A stretch of DNA of 48,998 nt from the NCBI RefSeq assembly GCF_017351175.1, contig NZ_JAFMPN010000018.1:13744-62741 (forward strand). Direction: 5' to 3'. Source of the DNA: Desulfovibrio sp. Huiquan2017 (GTDB lineage: Bacteria > Desulfobacterota > Desulfovibrionia > Desulfovibrionales > Desulfovibrionaceae). Numbering within the stretch: the stretch's first letter is position 1; each line of letters begins with the position of its first letter. Shown piece by piece: positions 25,551-33,966 of the stretch. The position numbers and the translations under genes are program-made. The notes beneath the pieces are model-generated. The model was not told where the DNA came from. It worked only from the letters and a program-made list of their open reading frames with translations, and searched no databases.

Positions 25551-26351
25551 CTACCACAACAGCGACGTCAGGACGTAGTCCGCGGCCAGGATAACGACAC
25601 ACGACTTGACCACCGCACTGGTGGTGGACTGACTCACGCCTTCGGGGCCGGCGTGACCGGACCGCAGATGGGTGTAGTACCCCTCGAAACAACAGATGGT
25701 GCAGACCAGCACACCGAAGACCACGGCCTTGACGAAGCCGCCCTCGATGTCGTCCCAGTCCAGGGAGCCGGACACCCGCGACCAGTATACGCCCGCGTTG
25801 GCCCCAAGCAGCTTCACGCCGGTCAGCCAACCGCCCCACAGGGCGATGAGGTTGAAAAACGCCGTCAGTATGGGAAAGCTGATCAGGCAGGCGGCCATCT
25901 TCGGGGCCACCAGGTAACGCATGGGGTTGATGTCCATGATGGTCAGGGCGTCGATCTGCTCGGAGATGCGCATGACCCCGATCTCGGCGGTCATGGCCGA
26001 CCCGGCCCGGCCGGTGAGCATGATCGCGGTCAGCACCGGAGCCAGCTCGCGGACCATGGACAGGGCCACGCCGGTGCCCAGAAAGCCGTCCGCGCCAAAC
26101 ACGGACAGGGCGTAGTAAAGCTGCATGCCCATGACCATGCCGGTGAACAGCCCGATCAGGGCGATGACCGACACGGACTGCACGCCGATGAAATATATCT
26201 GGCGGACGATCTTCGGGAACTGTCCCCACCCCGCGAAGACGAGGCGCAGGGAATCCAGGAGAAAGAGCGTCAGATTGCCGATCTCATCCACAGCGCGGCA
26301 GACCCAGCAGGGGAACAAAGGCGCCGTCATCCCGCGTGTTTTCTCCGTCAT
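25551..26351 (-). CDS. mlaE: MlaE permease of the Mla transporter
   Basis: A 266-residue MlaE/YrbE inner-membrane permease and the first gene of the mlaE-F-D-C-A operon. About five or six hydrophobic segments are present, with family motifs FTGMVMGMQLYYALSVFGADGFLGTGVALSMVRELAPVLTAIMLTGRAGSAMTAEIGVMRISEQIDAL. ATG at 26351 has GGAG eight bases upstream; the frame is open 20 codons further but without a comparable signal. The operon promoter should lie in 26352-26527, where TTGCCG/TAGGAG at 17 bases is the best but weak candidate. Confidence 0.94.
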   Translation of the reverse strand: MTEKTRGMTAPLFPCWVCRAVDEIGNLTLFLLDSLRLVFAGWGQFPKIVRQIYFIGVQSVSVIALIGLFTGMVMGMQLYYALSVFGADGFLGTGVALSMVRELAPVLTAIMLTGRAGSAMTAEIGVMRISEQIDALTIMDINPMRYLVAPKMAACLISFPILTAFFNLIALWGGWLTGVKLLGANAGVYWSRVSGSLDWDDIEGGFVKAVVFGVLVCTICCFEGYYTHLRSGHAGPEGVSQSTTSAVVKSCVVILAADYVLTSLLW

Positions 26352-26527
26352 ATATATAGCTCCAGCCCTTGGAAGACGGCTCGCGCCGCCTCGGATAAAC
26401 GGTCCCGCCATGGATGGGAACCGAATCGTGTAGCGTTCGATTTGGGACTCCTACCCAATATAAACATAAACGGCAAGGCCGTTAGTCACACCGAGCATAA
26501 GAAGCAGGCCGGGTTCCCGGCCAGGCC

Positions 26528-27142
26528 TCACTTCCCGTCCGGCCCGCCGTTCTTGCGCGCCCACCAGTCCCGATCCGGGCCCAGGAACCACCAGTCCTTA
26601 TGGTCGGTCTTCATGGCGGTCTCGGCCAATTCCCGGCCCCATTGCGTACGCACCCGCTCGACCGCGCTCTCCAGCCACTGCCCGGCATAGCGGTTGCCGT
26701 GGTCCAGCTCTTCCTTCAGGTTCAGGATGAAATCCAGCTGGTCAGCGTCCTGGGCCAACCGGGCCTCCAGGGTCTCGGCCTCTTCCAGCTCCTTCCAGTA
26801 CCCGAGAACGTCCTCTTCCAGCCCCGTGCCATCGGTGGCGTGCTCCAGCACCTTCGTGCGCTCGGATTTGTTGTAGATGTGGGCCACGTAGTTGAAATCC
26901 CCGGTGCGCGCCTCGTGCAGGTCGTGGAACAGGCACATGTATGTGGTCCGGGCCACGTCCGCCCCGGCCATCAAGGCCAGCACGTGGCCGATGACCGCCG
27001 TGCGGAAGGAGTGTTCGGCCACGTTCTCCGACCCGGTGCCCAGAAACTGGTACCCGGTCCTCGGCGTCCGGCGCAACATCCCGCATTCGTTGAGAAAGTC
27101 AACAAGCCTCGTCAGCCTGCCCCGCGCTTTCATATCTGCCAT
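26528..27142 (-). CDS. HD-domain 5'-nucleotidase, YfbR-like
   Basis: A 204-residue HD-superfamily phosphohydrolase. Metal ligands appear as NVAEHSFRTAVIG (~residues 40-52), CLFHDLHEARTGDF (HD pair, ~68-82) and a later Asp in AQDADQLDFIL. This spacing resembles YfbR/YGK1-type deoxynucleoside 5'-monophosphatases. The start MADMKARG has GGGAG eight bases upstream. The gene lies between argJ and mlaE on the same strand with a 176-base gap to mlaE that includes short hairpins near 26483 and 26508. Confidence 0.88.
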   Translation of the reverse strand: MADMKARGRLTRLVDFLNECGMLRRTPRTGYQFLGTGSENVAEHSFRTAVIGHVLALMAGADVARTTYMCLFHDLHEARTGDFNYVAHIYNKSERTKVLEHATDGTGLEEDVLGYWKELEEAETLEARLAQDADQLDFILNLKEELDHGNRYAGQWLESAVERVRTQWGRELAETAMKTDHKDWWFLGPDRDWWARKNGGPDGK

Positions 27143-27233
27143 GGATTGTTCTCCCGGCCCCCCTCCCCGCGTTGTTCCCAAACCTTTTCATCCGCATTGC
27201 GGGGCCGGGGACGGAGGGCGGCGCCCTATATCG

Positions 27234-28415
27234 TTAGCTGCGGTAATCCGCGTTGATGGAAATGTAGTCGTGGGTCAGGTCGCTGGCCAGGAGCATGGAG
27301 GAGCCCGGTCCGGCGCCCACGGCGATGTGGATGACGACGTCCCGCTGCTTCATGATCGGTCCCAACAGATCGTCCATGTCGCCCGGTTCCGGAGTGCCGT
27401 TGCGGAAGACCAGCACGCCGCCGATCTTGAGGACCAGGTCCTCGGGCTTGAAATCCGCGCCAGAATAACCCGCCGCGCAGATGATCCGACCCCAGTTGGG
27501 GTCCGAGCCGAACAGCGCGGTCTTGACCAGGGGCGAATTGCCCACGGCCCGGGCCACCTTCTCGGCGTCCGCGTCGTTCCGGGCCCCGGAGACCTCGATG
27601 AAGGCCACCTTGGTGCCGCCCTCGGCGTCCATGACTATCTTATAGGCCAAATCTTCGAGCACCGCGAGCAGATGCTTGCGCAACAGCACGTAGTCGTCCT
27701 CGGACTCGATGGCCACGCCGGATTCGCCGTTGGCCAGGGCCAGGACGGTGTCGTTGGTGGACATGTCGCCGTCCACCGTGACCCGGTTGATGGTCAGGTC
27801 CACGCAGTCGGCCAGCATGGTCCGCCACGCCTCGGCCGAAATGTCCGCGTCGCAGACCACGAAGCAGAGCATGGTGGCCATCTTCGGGGATATCATGCCC
27901 GCGCCCTTGCACATGCCGAGCAGGCGGACCTCGCCGCCCTTGAGTTCAAAGGAGCTTTCGGCCAGCTTGTGCACGGTGTCCGTGGTCATGATCGCCCGGG
28001 CCGTGTCCTCGGGGCCGGCCGTTCCCAGGCTCCCCTTCAAGGCGGGCATGACGTCGGCCCACTTGCCCATGTCGAACTGCGCGCCGATGACGCCGGTGGA
28101 GGCGGGCAGCAGTTCGTCCGCCGGAACGTCGAGCGCCTTGGCCGCCAGGTTCAGGGTCTCGCGGCAGTTGGCCCTGCCCTCGTCGCCGGTGCAGGCGTTG
28201 GCCTGGCCCGAATTGACCAGAAACCCGGACATCCTCCGGCCGTCGGCCAGCATCTCCTTGCACTGGAGCACGGGAGCGGCCTTGAACTTATTGGTGGTGA
28301 ACACGCCTGCGGCCACTGCCGGAGTCCGGCTGACAATGGCTCCCAGGTCGAGCTTGCCGGGCTTCTTGAACGACGCCGACGCCGCGGCGAAGCTGTATCC
28401 AACGGGTATTTTCAT
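27234..28415 (-). CDS. argJ: Bifunctional ornithine acetyltransferase / N-acetylglutamate synthase
   Basis: A 393-residue enzyme that recycles the acetyl group from N-acetylornithine to glutamate in arginine synthesis. The oxyanion-hole motif STGVIG is present. The self-cleavage region KGAGMISPKMATMLCFVVCDADI carries the Thr that becomes the nucleophile of the beta chain. SGQANACTGDEG is another family landmark. Length is normal. GGAG lies six bases before the ATG at 28415. Confidence 0.96.
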   Translation of the reverse strand: MKIPVGYSFAAASASFKKPGKLDLGAIVSRTPAVAAGVFTTNKFKAAPVLQCKEMLADGRRMSGFLVNSGQANACTGDEGRANCRETLNLAAKALDVPADELLPASTGVIGAQFDMGKWADVMPALKGSLGTAGPEDTARAIMTTDTVHKLAESSFELKGGEVRLLGMCKGAGMISPKMATMLCFVVCDADISAEAWRTMLADCVDLTINRVTVDGDMSTNDTVLALANGESGVAIESEDDYVLLRKHLLAVLEDLAYKIVMDAEGGTKVAFIEVSGARNDADAEKVARAVGNSPLVKTALFGSDPNWGRIICAAGYSGADFKPEDLVLKIGGVLVFRNGTPEPGDMDDLLGPIMKQRDVVIHIAVGAGPGSSMLLASDLTHDYISINADYRS

Positions 28416-28514
28416 CGAATTCTCCGGATGCTGTTTTCAAATCGACCACAGCCATAACGCAGAGTCGGTCCGCTGAAAAGAGGGAAGTGGTTGCCTCGAC
28501 CCGCGGGCTGGCGT

Positions 28515-29261
28515 ATGGCTGTCGCCATGGATCTGTCGACCCTCGCCCTCGTGTTCGCCACGTTCTTCTTCGCCGCCTTCCTCAAGGGAACGGCCGGGCT
28601 CGGCTTCGCCACCACCTGCCTGGGAATCATGGCCGCCTTTCTCGACGTGCGGCAGGCCATCCCCCTGGTGATCATTCCCTCCGTCCTGTCCAACGCCCTG
28701 GTCATGATCGACGCGGGCGGCTTCCTGCCCATCCTGCGCCGCTTCAAATTCATGTTCCTGGCCACCCTGCCCGGCCTGCTCATCGGCCTATGGCTGCTGG
28801 GAGGCAGTTCCTCGGCCACGCCCCGCCTGGTCCTGGGCACGGCCATGTTCCTCTATGGGGGATGGGGACTGTGGGGCGGTACCCTGCAACTGGTCCAGCG
28901 CCCGCTCCTGGACATCGCCGTGGGCGTAGTCACCGGCCTGGTCAACGGGCTGACCGGCTCGCAGATCATGCCCATCCTGCCCTATCTCATGTCCCTGGAC
29001 ATCTCAAAAGACGAGTTGGTCCAGGCCATCAACACCTCTTTCACCTTATCCTCGGTGATCATGCTCGTGGGGCTGAACCGGCTGGGCATGGTGTCCATGG
29101 AGGTGCTCGCCATCTCCGTGGCGGGACTCGTCCCCGTATTCCTGGGCATCCTCGTCGGCAGCAAGGTCCGGCGCTGGCTGCCCGAGCCCACCTACCGCCG
29201 AATGGTCTTCGCCCTCATCGGCCTGCTCGGCCTGGGCCTGATCCTGCGCGCCTTCCTCTAA
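28515..29261 (+). CDS. TauE/SafE family permease
   Basis: A ~248-residue inner-membrane protein with about seven or eight hydrophobic segments. The family motif appears at the N-terminus (FAAFLKGTAGLGFATTCLGIMAAFLDVRQAIPLVIIP) and is echoed in the middle (VTGLVNGLTGSQIMPILPYLMSL). The family exports sulfite, sulfoacetate or similar anions; the substrate here is not known, although sulfite would suit a sulfate reducer. Start choice is uncertain among TTG 28491 (best Shine-Dalgarno, GAGGG), ATG 28515 and ATG 28527. Confidence 0.88.
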   Translation: MAVAMDLSTLALVFATFFFAAFLKGTAGLGFATTCLGIMAAFLDVRQAIPLVIIPSVLSNALVMIDAGGFLPILRRFKFMFLATLPGLLIGLWLLGGSSSATPRLVLGTAMFLYGGWGLWGGTLQLVQRPLLDIAVGVVTGLVNGLTGSQIMPILPYLMSLDISKDELVQAINTSFTLSSVIMLVGLNRLGMVSMEVLAISVAGLVPVFLGILVGSKVRRWLPEPTYRRMVFALIGLLGLGLILRAFL

Positions 29262-29264
29262 GTC

Positions 29265-29294
29265 TTGCCTTCCGGGCCCAAACCGGCGTATTCT
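29265..29294 (+). promoter_or_regulatory. Predicted promoter of the DUF3124 gene
   Basis: TTGCCT (29265-29270) and TATTCT (29289-29294) with an 18-base spacer lie immediately after the TauE-like stop and 34 bases before the next ATG. Confidence 0.4.
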
Positions 29295-29327
29295 GCCCCA
29301 TAAACCGGATATCCAAGGAGCCCCTCC

Positions 29328-29804
29328 ATGCGCACCACGTTCTTCCGCCTGATCGCGGCCCTCCTGGCCGTGGCTTTCCTGAGCGCACCCGCCACGGCCG
29401 GACGCAAACTCAACGTCTCCAACGGACAGACCGTGTACGTGCCCATCTACTCCCACATCTACCAAGGCCCCAAGGGCAAGCCGTACAACCTCTCCGCCCT
29501 ACTTTCCATCCGCAACGTGGACCAGAATCACTCCATCACGGTGACCTCGGTAAAATACTACGACAACAACGGGAAGCTGGTGAAGGACCACCTCACCGAA
29601 CCCGGGACCATCCCGCCCTTGGGCACCAAGGAATTCTACGTGTCCGAGCGCGATTCGTCCGGCGGGTCCGGGGCCAACTTCACGGTTCGCTGGAAGAGCG
29701 GAAACAACACCGCCGTGCCGGTGATCCAGGCGATCATGATCGGGACCGCCTCCGGGCAGGGCATTTCCTTCACCTGCGACGGCGTGGCCATCGAGGAGAA
29801 CTGA
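29328..29804 (+). CDS. Exported DUF3124 protein
   Basis: A 158-residue protein with a signal peptide (MRTTFFRLIAALLAVAFLSAPATAG). The DUF3124 pattern follows: VYVPIYSHIYQGPKGKPYNLSALLSIRNVDQNHSITVTSVKYYDNNGKLVKDHL and IPPLGTKEFYVSERDSSGGSGANFTVRW. It is probably a small periplasmic beta-sandwich. Function is unknown. AAGGAG lies nine bases before the ATG. Followed by the MFS gene after 92 bases. Confidence 0.88.
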   Translation: MRTTFFRLIAALLAVAFLSAPATAGRKLNVSNGQTVYVPIYSHIYQGPKGKPYNLSALLSIRNVDQNHSITVTSVKYYDNNGKLVKDHLTEPGTIPPLGTKEFYVSERDSSGGSGANFTVRWKSGNNTAVPVIQAIMIGTASGQGISFTCDGVAIEEN

Positions 29805-29896
29805 CGAACGGCCCGCGCACGCGGCCTATCCACACCACCCCGGGCGACCGGCCCGTTCGCCCCGAGAACCGACGACAAGGGGCAAAGGCCCAATCC

Positions 29897-31126
29897 ATGA
29901 AATCCGGCGTCTTCACCAGCCTGTTCATCTCCACCGTGGTCGTCATGCTCGGCATCGGCGTCATCGCCCCGATCCTGCCCCTGTACGCCCACGACATGGG
30001 CGCGTCCGGCCTGGTCGTCGGCGCGATATTTTCGGGGTTCGCCCTGTCGCGCCTCTTCCTGGCCCCCCTGGTGGGCAGCTTTGCCGACCGGCACAGGAAA
30101 AAACGCATCCTCATGGCGGGCCTGACACTGTTCATCGCCGTGTCCCTGGCCTATGTGGCCGCGGACTCCCCGACCCTGCTGCTGCTCATCCGCCTGGTCC
30201 AGGGCGGCGCCAGCGTATTGGTCACGCCGGTGGCCCAGTCCTATGTGGGCGACATCACCCCGGTGGGCCAGGAAGGCAGACTGGGCAATCTGTACTTCAT
30301 GTCCATGTTCATAGGCATGGCCGGAGGCCCCTACCTGGGCGGCTGGCTCTGCGACCACTACGGCATGGCCGCGCCCTTCTACGCCATGAGCGTCCTGTCG
30401 TTTCTCGCCCTGCTGCTGATCCTGTTCCTGGTGCCCGACGCACCGGCCTCCGCGCCCCGGCCCGAAGGCCGCCGGACCGGAGTCAAAGCGCTGCCGCCGG
30501 TCCTCGGCGACCGGTCCATGTGGGGGATCATGGTCTATTTTGGCTCGCGGGGTTTCTACCGCTGGGGATTCAACACGTTCTTCCCGATGCTGGCGATCAA
30601 GGTCAGCGGGGCCAGCGTCACCGAAGTGGGAGCGGTCCTGTCGAGCTACATGCTCTCCGGCTCCCTGGTCCAATACCCCTGCGGCCTGCTCGTGGACAGA
30701 TTCCCCCGGCACAAGGTCCGGTTCGTGCTCTGGGGCGGCGTGTCGGCCGCCCTGTCCATGTGCGCCATCGCCTTCTGCCGGAGCATGACCATGTTTTTCC
30801 TGCTTTCGCTGGCCATGGGCCTGCTCAGCGCTCTATCGCGCGCCGCCTGCATAACCATACAGACCGAGCGGGGGCGCATTCACGGTATGGGCGCGGCCGC
30901 CGGGGCGATGACCTCCTCCATGAGCCTGGGACAGGTCGTGGGGCCTCTGGTGCTGGGACTGATCGTGGATTGGACCGCCATTCCGCCCGCCTTTGTGGTG
31001 GCGGGCCTGGTCGGCCTGGCGGGTTCGCTGGCGGCGGCGTTTCTGCTGCGCCGGGACGGGGACGGACACGAAGATCCGCCCCGCGCCCCGATGCGGAATT
31101 TCAAAAAATCGGACGCGGAGGCCTAG
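29897..31126 (+). CDS. Major facilitator superfamily transporter
   Basis: A 409-residue, 12-helix MFS permease. The loop 2-3 motif GSFADRHRKKRILMAG (about residues 59-74) matches the MFS motif A, and its pseudo-repeat is CGLLVDRFPRHKVRFVLWGG. RLVQGGASVLVTPVAQSYVGDITP is typical of drug-H+ antiporter-like members. The substrate cannot be told from sequence. A weak AAGG lies upstream. Its stop TAG shares CTAG with the stop of the convergent next gene (31123-31126). Confidence 0.9.
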   Translation: MKSGVFTSLFISTVVVMLGIGVIAPILPLYAHDMGASGLVVGAIFSGFALSRLFLAPLVGSFADRHRKKRILMAGLTLFIAVSLAYVAADSPTLLLLIRLVQGGASVLVTPVAQSYVGDITPVGQEGRLGNLYFMSMFIGMAGGPYLGGWLCDHYGMAAPFYAMSVLSFLALLLILFLVPDAPASAPRPEGRRTGVKALPPVLGDRSMWGIMVYFGSRGFYRWGFNTFFPMLAIKVSGASVTEVGAVLSSYMLSGSLVQYPCGLLVDRFPRHKVRFVLWGGVSAALSMCAIAFCRSMTMFFLLSLAMGLLSALSRAACITIQTERGRIHGMGAAAGAMTSSMSLGQVVGPLVLGLIVDWTAIPPAFVVAGLVGLAGSLAAAFLLRRDGDGHEDPPRAPMRNFKKSDAEA

Positions 31127-31476
31127 GCCTCCAGCTCCTTCATCAGCCATTCCTTGATGGGCGGAGTCAATTCGAGAATGCCCTTGATTCCCTTGATGTC
31201 CGCAAGCAACTGCTTGGCCAGGTCGTCCGGGATCTTCTTCGAACAGAGGATAGTCGAGCCGTAGTTGTCCATGCGCATGAGGACCACCTTGGGCTCGGCC
31301 CAGGTGTCCATGGCGAAATAGATCGAATACTCCCCGGACGTCGTCACCGGCGACCGCATGGCGTCACGGTAGTTGTTGTTGCCCCATTCGAGGTACAGGG
31401 TGACGGCATCCTCGTGGATCATGTCCCAGTTCACTTCATTCAGCCACTGCTTGCAGGCGTTGGTGTCGTCGCTCAT
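31123..31476 (-). CDS. DVU0772-type protein of unknown function
   Basis: A 117-residue acidic soluble protein (MSDDTNACKQWLNEVNWDMIHEDAVTLYLEWGNNNYRD...). The layout resembles the small uncharacterised family annotated from Desulfovibrio as DVU0772; that assignment is from memory. It has a Trp-rich N-terminal half (WLNEVNWDMIH, YLEWGNNNY, DTWAEPKVVLMRMDNYGST) and a helical C-terminus (KQLLADIKGIKGILELTPPIKEWLMKEL). No signal peptide or membrane helix. GGAGG lies four or five bases before the ATG. Confidence 0.8.
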   Translation of the reverse strand: MSDDTNACKQWLNEVNWDMIHEDAVTLYLEWGNNNYRDAMRSPVTTSGEYSIYFAMDTWAEPKVVLMRMDNYGSTILCSKKIPDDLAKQLLADIKGIKGILELTPPIKEWLMKELEA

Positions 31477-31542
31477 ATTTCCTCCAAAGATGTTCTTGTC
31501 ATTTTCCGATAATAAGGATCGTTCCGGAACCTGTCCAGCCTC

Positions 31543-31965
31543 TCACGGGTCGATGCCGGCGTCGCGATTCCGCTGTCTCACCCGGATCAGCACCGCGAAT
31601 CCGACGAGCAGCATCAGCGTCGCCAATTCGCGCACCCACAGGGCCCAGACCGTCACCCCGGCGAGAACGACCGCGATCAGCAGCCGCCAACACTTGCCCC
31701 GGTTCCACGGCGCGGCCGACCAGTTCCTTTCCCACTCCACGCCCCGGTGCACGAACCGAAACCACAGGTTCTCCGGCGGCGCGCCCAAATCCAGCTCGAA
31801 GAAGCCCGCGCCCAACAGGATCAGCGAGGCGGCCAGCACGAGATAGCCGTGCGTGAACAAGGCCAGGGCAAACAGGCTCAGGCCCGTGCAATGCAGACTC
31901 CAATTCCACGGCTGCCGGTGCCTGGACACCGCGAGCCCGAACAACGACGAAGGCGTGACGGCCAT
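31543..31965 (-). CDS. Small inner-membrane protein of unknown function
   Basis: A 140-residue protein with about three or four hydrophobic segments: one or two around residues 25-55 (GLSLFALALFTHGYLVLAASLILLGAGFFE) and two near 92-125 (LLIAVVLAGVTVWALWV, LATLMLLVGFAVLI). A Trp-rich loop lies between them (LWFRFVHRGVEWERNWSAAPWNRGKCW). AAGGAG six bases before ATG at 31965 supports the start. Divergent from the CinA-like gene. I do not recognise the family. Confidence 0.75.
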   Translation of the reverse strand: MAVTPSSLFGLAVSRHRQPWNWSLHCTGLSLFALALFTHGYLVLAASLILLGAGFFELDLGAPPENLWFRFVHRGVEWERNWSAAPWNRGKCWRLLIAVVLAGVTVWALWVRELATLMLLVGFAVLIRVRQRNRDAGIDP

Positions 31966-32052
31966 GATTTCTCCTTCCCGACCATACAAACGACTTCACC
32001 GTCATTGCAACCCATTACGGGTTTTTGTAAAAGCAGGGCAGGGAGGACTATC

Positions 32053-32538
32053 ATGGATACTTATCTCATCTCGCGGGCCGTGGCCGAAATCGGCGAATGC
32101 CTGCGTGCGCAAAATCATTTCCTGGCCACCGCCGAATCCTGCACCGGCGGGCTGCTCGCCAGCACCCTGACGGATACCCCCGGCAGTTCCGAATGGTTCG
32201 CCGGGTCCGTGGTCGCCTATTCAAACACGGTCAAGAACAAGCTCTTGGACGTGCCCGACGCCGACCTGGAAAAACACGGCGCGGTCTCCGAGCCCGTGGT
32301 GCTGGCCATGGCCCGGGGCGTGCTCAAGACCATCGGCGCGGACGTGTCCGTGGCCATCTCCGGCATCGCCGGGCCCTCCGGCGGCACCCCGGACAAACCC
32401 GTGGGCACCGTCTGGATCGCCTGGGCCTGGCCCGACGGCGCTCGGGCGCGCAAATACCACTTCCAGGGCACCAGGGACCAAGTGAAGAGCCAAACGGTCA
32501 TGACGGCCATCAACGGCCTGCTGGGCGTGACCAAGTAA
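32053..32538 (+). CDS. CinA C-terminal-type (PncC) amidohydrolase
   Basis: A 161-residue single-domain protein corresponding to the CinA C-terminal/PncC family, which deamidates nicotinamide mononucleotide. The signature ATAESCTGGLLASTLTDTPGSSEWFAGSVVAYSN includes the catalytic Ser-Cys-Thr region. VAISGIAGPSGGTPDKPVGTVWIAW and HFQGTRDQVKSQTV are further family motifs. The N-terminal MoCF-like domain of full CinA is absent, as in stand-alone PncC. GGGAGG lies seven bases upstream of ATG. Confidence 0.92.
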   Translation: MDTYLISRAVAEIGECLRAQNHFLATAESCTGGLLASTLTDTPGSSEWFAGSVVAYSNTVKNKLLDVPDADLEKHGAVSEPVVLAMARGVLKTIGADVSVAISGIAGPSGGTPDKPVGTVWIAWAWPDGARARKYHFQGTRDQVKSQTVMTAINGLLGVTK

Positions 32539-32559
32539 CAGGGCGAAAGCCTTCGGCGG

Positions 32560-32645
32560 GCGGGGCGCTGCCCCAACCCTGCCAGAGAACCTTTTGCAAA
32601 AGGTTCTCTGGACGCTACCAAACTTTTTGTGTTGCCTGCGGCGAA
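32560..32645. repeat. Dispersed hairpin repeat, family 1, copy 5
   Basis: A perfect 30-base palindrome at 32582-32611 (CCAGAGAACCTTTTG and its complement) is followed by the family tail GGACGCTACCAAACTTTTTGTGTTGCCTGCGGCG. It lies 44 bases 3' of the CinA-like gene and may also end that transcript. The gene-free stretch 32539-32929 consists of this copy, about 230 bases in which I see nothing, and copy 6. Confidence 0.8.
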
Positions 32646-32878
32646 GGGACGGACGAGGATGGTCGCTTGTTTCGCGTGGGAACGGAAATAGCGTGATGTT
32701 TTCTGACAAAGGCTAACAGGGGAGCCCTACTCGTTTCTCGCCTTTCCCCCAAAAACAACCCGTTTTTTTGCCCGGAATCGCCAATCGGGACGACGGAAGG
32801 CGTTCCTTGCCAAGCCCTCCGCCCCCGCACCTCCGAGCCAGCTCGGCGATGGGATTCTCAAGGCCCTCGGCCTTGAGC

Positions 32879-32909
32879 GGGTCCAGGGCAGCGCCCTGGC
32901 CGTCGGAGC
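32879..32909. repeat. Dispersed hairpin repeat, family 1, copy 6 (short)
   Basis: GGGTCCAGGGCAGCGCCCTGGCCGTCGGAG keeps the family edges (GGGTCC, GGCCGYCGGAG) around a short CCAGGGC/GCCCTGG hairpin. It abuts the 3' end of rnhA. Confidence 0.6.
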
Positions 32910-32929
32910 CCCCCGTCCGGAGGTCTTCC

Positions 32930-33415
32930 CTACTCCATGCCTTCGTCCACGAGCAGGTCCCGGCCCGAGGCGGCGCCCCTGGCCAGGTCGTCCACCCTTT
33001 CGTTGAGCAGATGCCCGGCATGGCCCTTGACCCAGTGGAAGGTGACGTCGTGTTCCTCGATGAGGGGCATGAGCCGCCGCCAGAGATCCTGGTTCTTGAC
33101 CGGCTTCTTGGCGGCGGTCTTCCAGCCGTTGCGCTGCCAATTCTTGAGCCAGCGTTGGGTGATGGCCTGCTGGACGTACTTGGAGTCGGTCCAAAGGTCC
33201 ACGGCGCAAGGCCGGGTGAGGGAGGAGAGGCCCTCGATGACGGCGAGAAGCTCCATACGATTGTTGGTGGTCCGCTTGTAGCCTTGGGCGAGTTCCTTGT
33301 AGTTGGCGGCGGACTCGCCCTTGTATTCGCCGTGAATAAGGACCGCGCCGTAGCCGCCGGGGCCGGGGTTGCCCAGGCAGGAACCGTCCGTATACATGGT
33401 CACGCGATCACTCAC
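32930..33415 (-). CDS. rnhA: Ribonuclease HI
   Basis: A 161-residue enzyme that cuts RNA in RNA-DNA hybrids. The four catalytic carboxylates are present: [14 protein letters not shown] (Asp), [13 protein letters not shown] (Glu), [12 protein letters not shown] (Asp) and [11 protein letters not shown] (Asp). The Lys/Trp-rich handle ([24 protein letters not shown]) and [10 protein letters not shown] are also present. The start is GTG at 33415 with GGAG seven bases upstream, and it overlaps the preceding gene by eight bases. Confidence 0.96.
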   Translation of the reverse strand: MSDRVTMYTDGSCLGNPGPGGYGAVLIHGEYKGESAANYKELAQGYKRTTNNRMELLAVIEGLSSLTRPCAVDLWTDSKYVQQAITQRWLKNWQRNGWKTAAKKPVKNQDLWRRLMPLIEEHDVTFHWVKGHAGHLLNERVDDLARGAASGRDLLVDEGME

Positions 33416-33920
33416 TCTTGTTCTCCTTGTTCAATGAATCGAGTTTTTTGAGGATTTCCACCAGGACCTCCTGGATGGCCATGGGCCAGTCGCCCTCCTT
33501 GAAGGAGGGGAGCAGAAAGGCGGTCTTGAGGGAGTCGATGAATTCCGGGCCCAGCGCGGTGCGCATGAGCGGGGGGAAGCGCAGCTCCACCACGTCGATA
33601 GCCGGGGCGAGCCCCATATACATGGTCTTGTCGTCCAGCTCCGGGACCACAAAGTCGCCGCCGTATATCTGAATCTTGCAGTCCATGCCCCATTGGTCGC
33701 GCAGGGACTGGGTGAAGGAGACGATCATATTCTTCTGATCCTTGGTCAGGGTGCGGGTCTCATCGTAGATCGCGCTCCGCTGGTTGAGGACCTCGACCAC
33801 ATGCTCGTTGTTCTTCATGAACGCCCAGATGACTACGGCGAAAACCAGAAACAGCGCCAGGGAACGAATAAGTTTTTCCCTGGGCGTGGAACCGTGCACT
33901 CGGGGGATGGTTATGCGCAT
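33408..33920 (-). CDS. Membrane-anchored protein, possibly TPM-like
   Basis: A 170-residue protein with a single N-terminal membrane helix (residues ~18-35, [18 protein letters not shown]). The soluble domain ([33 protein letters not shown]..., [56 protein letters not shown]) has a pattern somewhat like the TPM (YgcG/phosphatase-like) domain: a helix, a beta strand and then a G-x-x-P/pattern with a C-terminal helix. This likeness is weak. It overlaps rnhA by eight bases. Confidence 0.65.
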   Translation of the reverse strand: MRITIPRVHGSTPREKLIRSLALFLVFAVVIWAFMKNNEHVVEVLNQRSAIYDETRTLTKDQKNMIVSFTQSLRDQWGMDCKIQIYGGDFVVPELDDKTMYMGLAPAIDVVELRFPPLMRTALGPEFIDSLKTAFLLPSFKEGDWPMAIQEVLVEILKKLDSLNKENKSE

Positions 33921-33966
33921 TTCCGCTCTCTATCGTCTGTGCCGGTTTCAGGCAAGGGCCAAGAGG

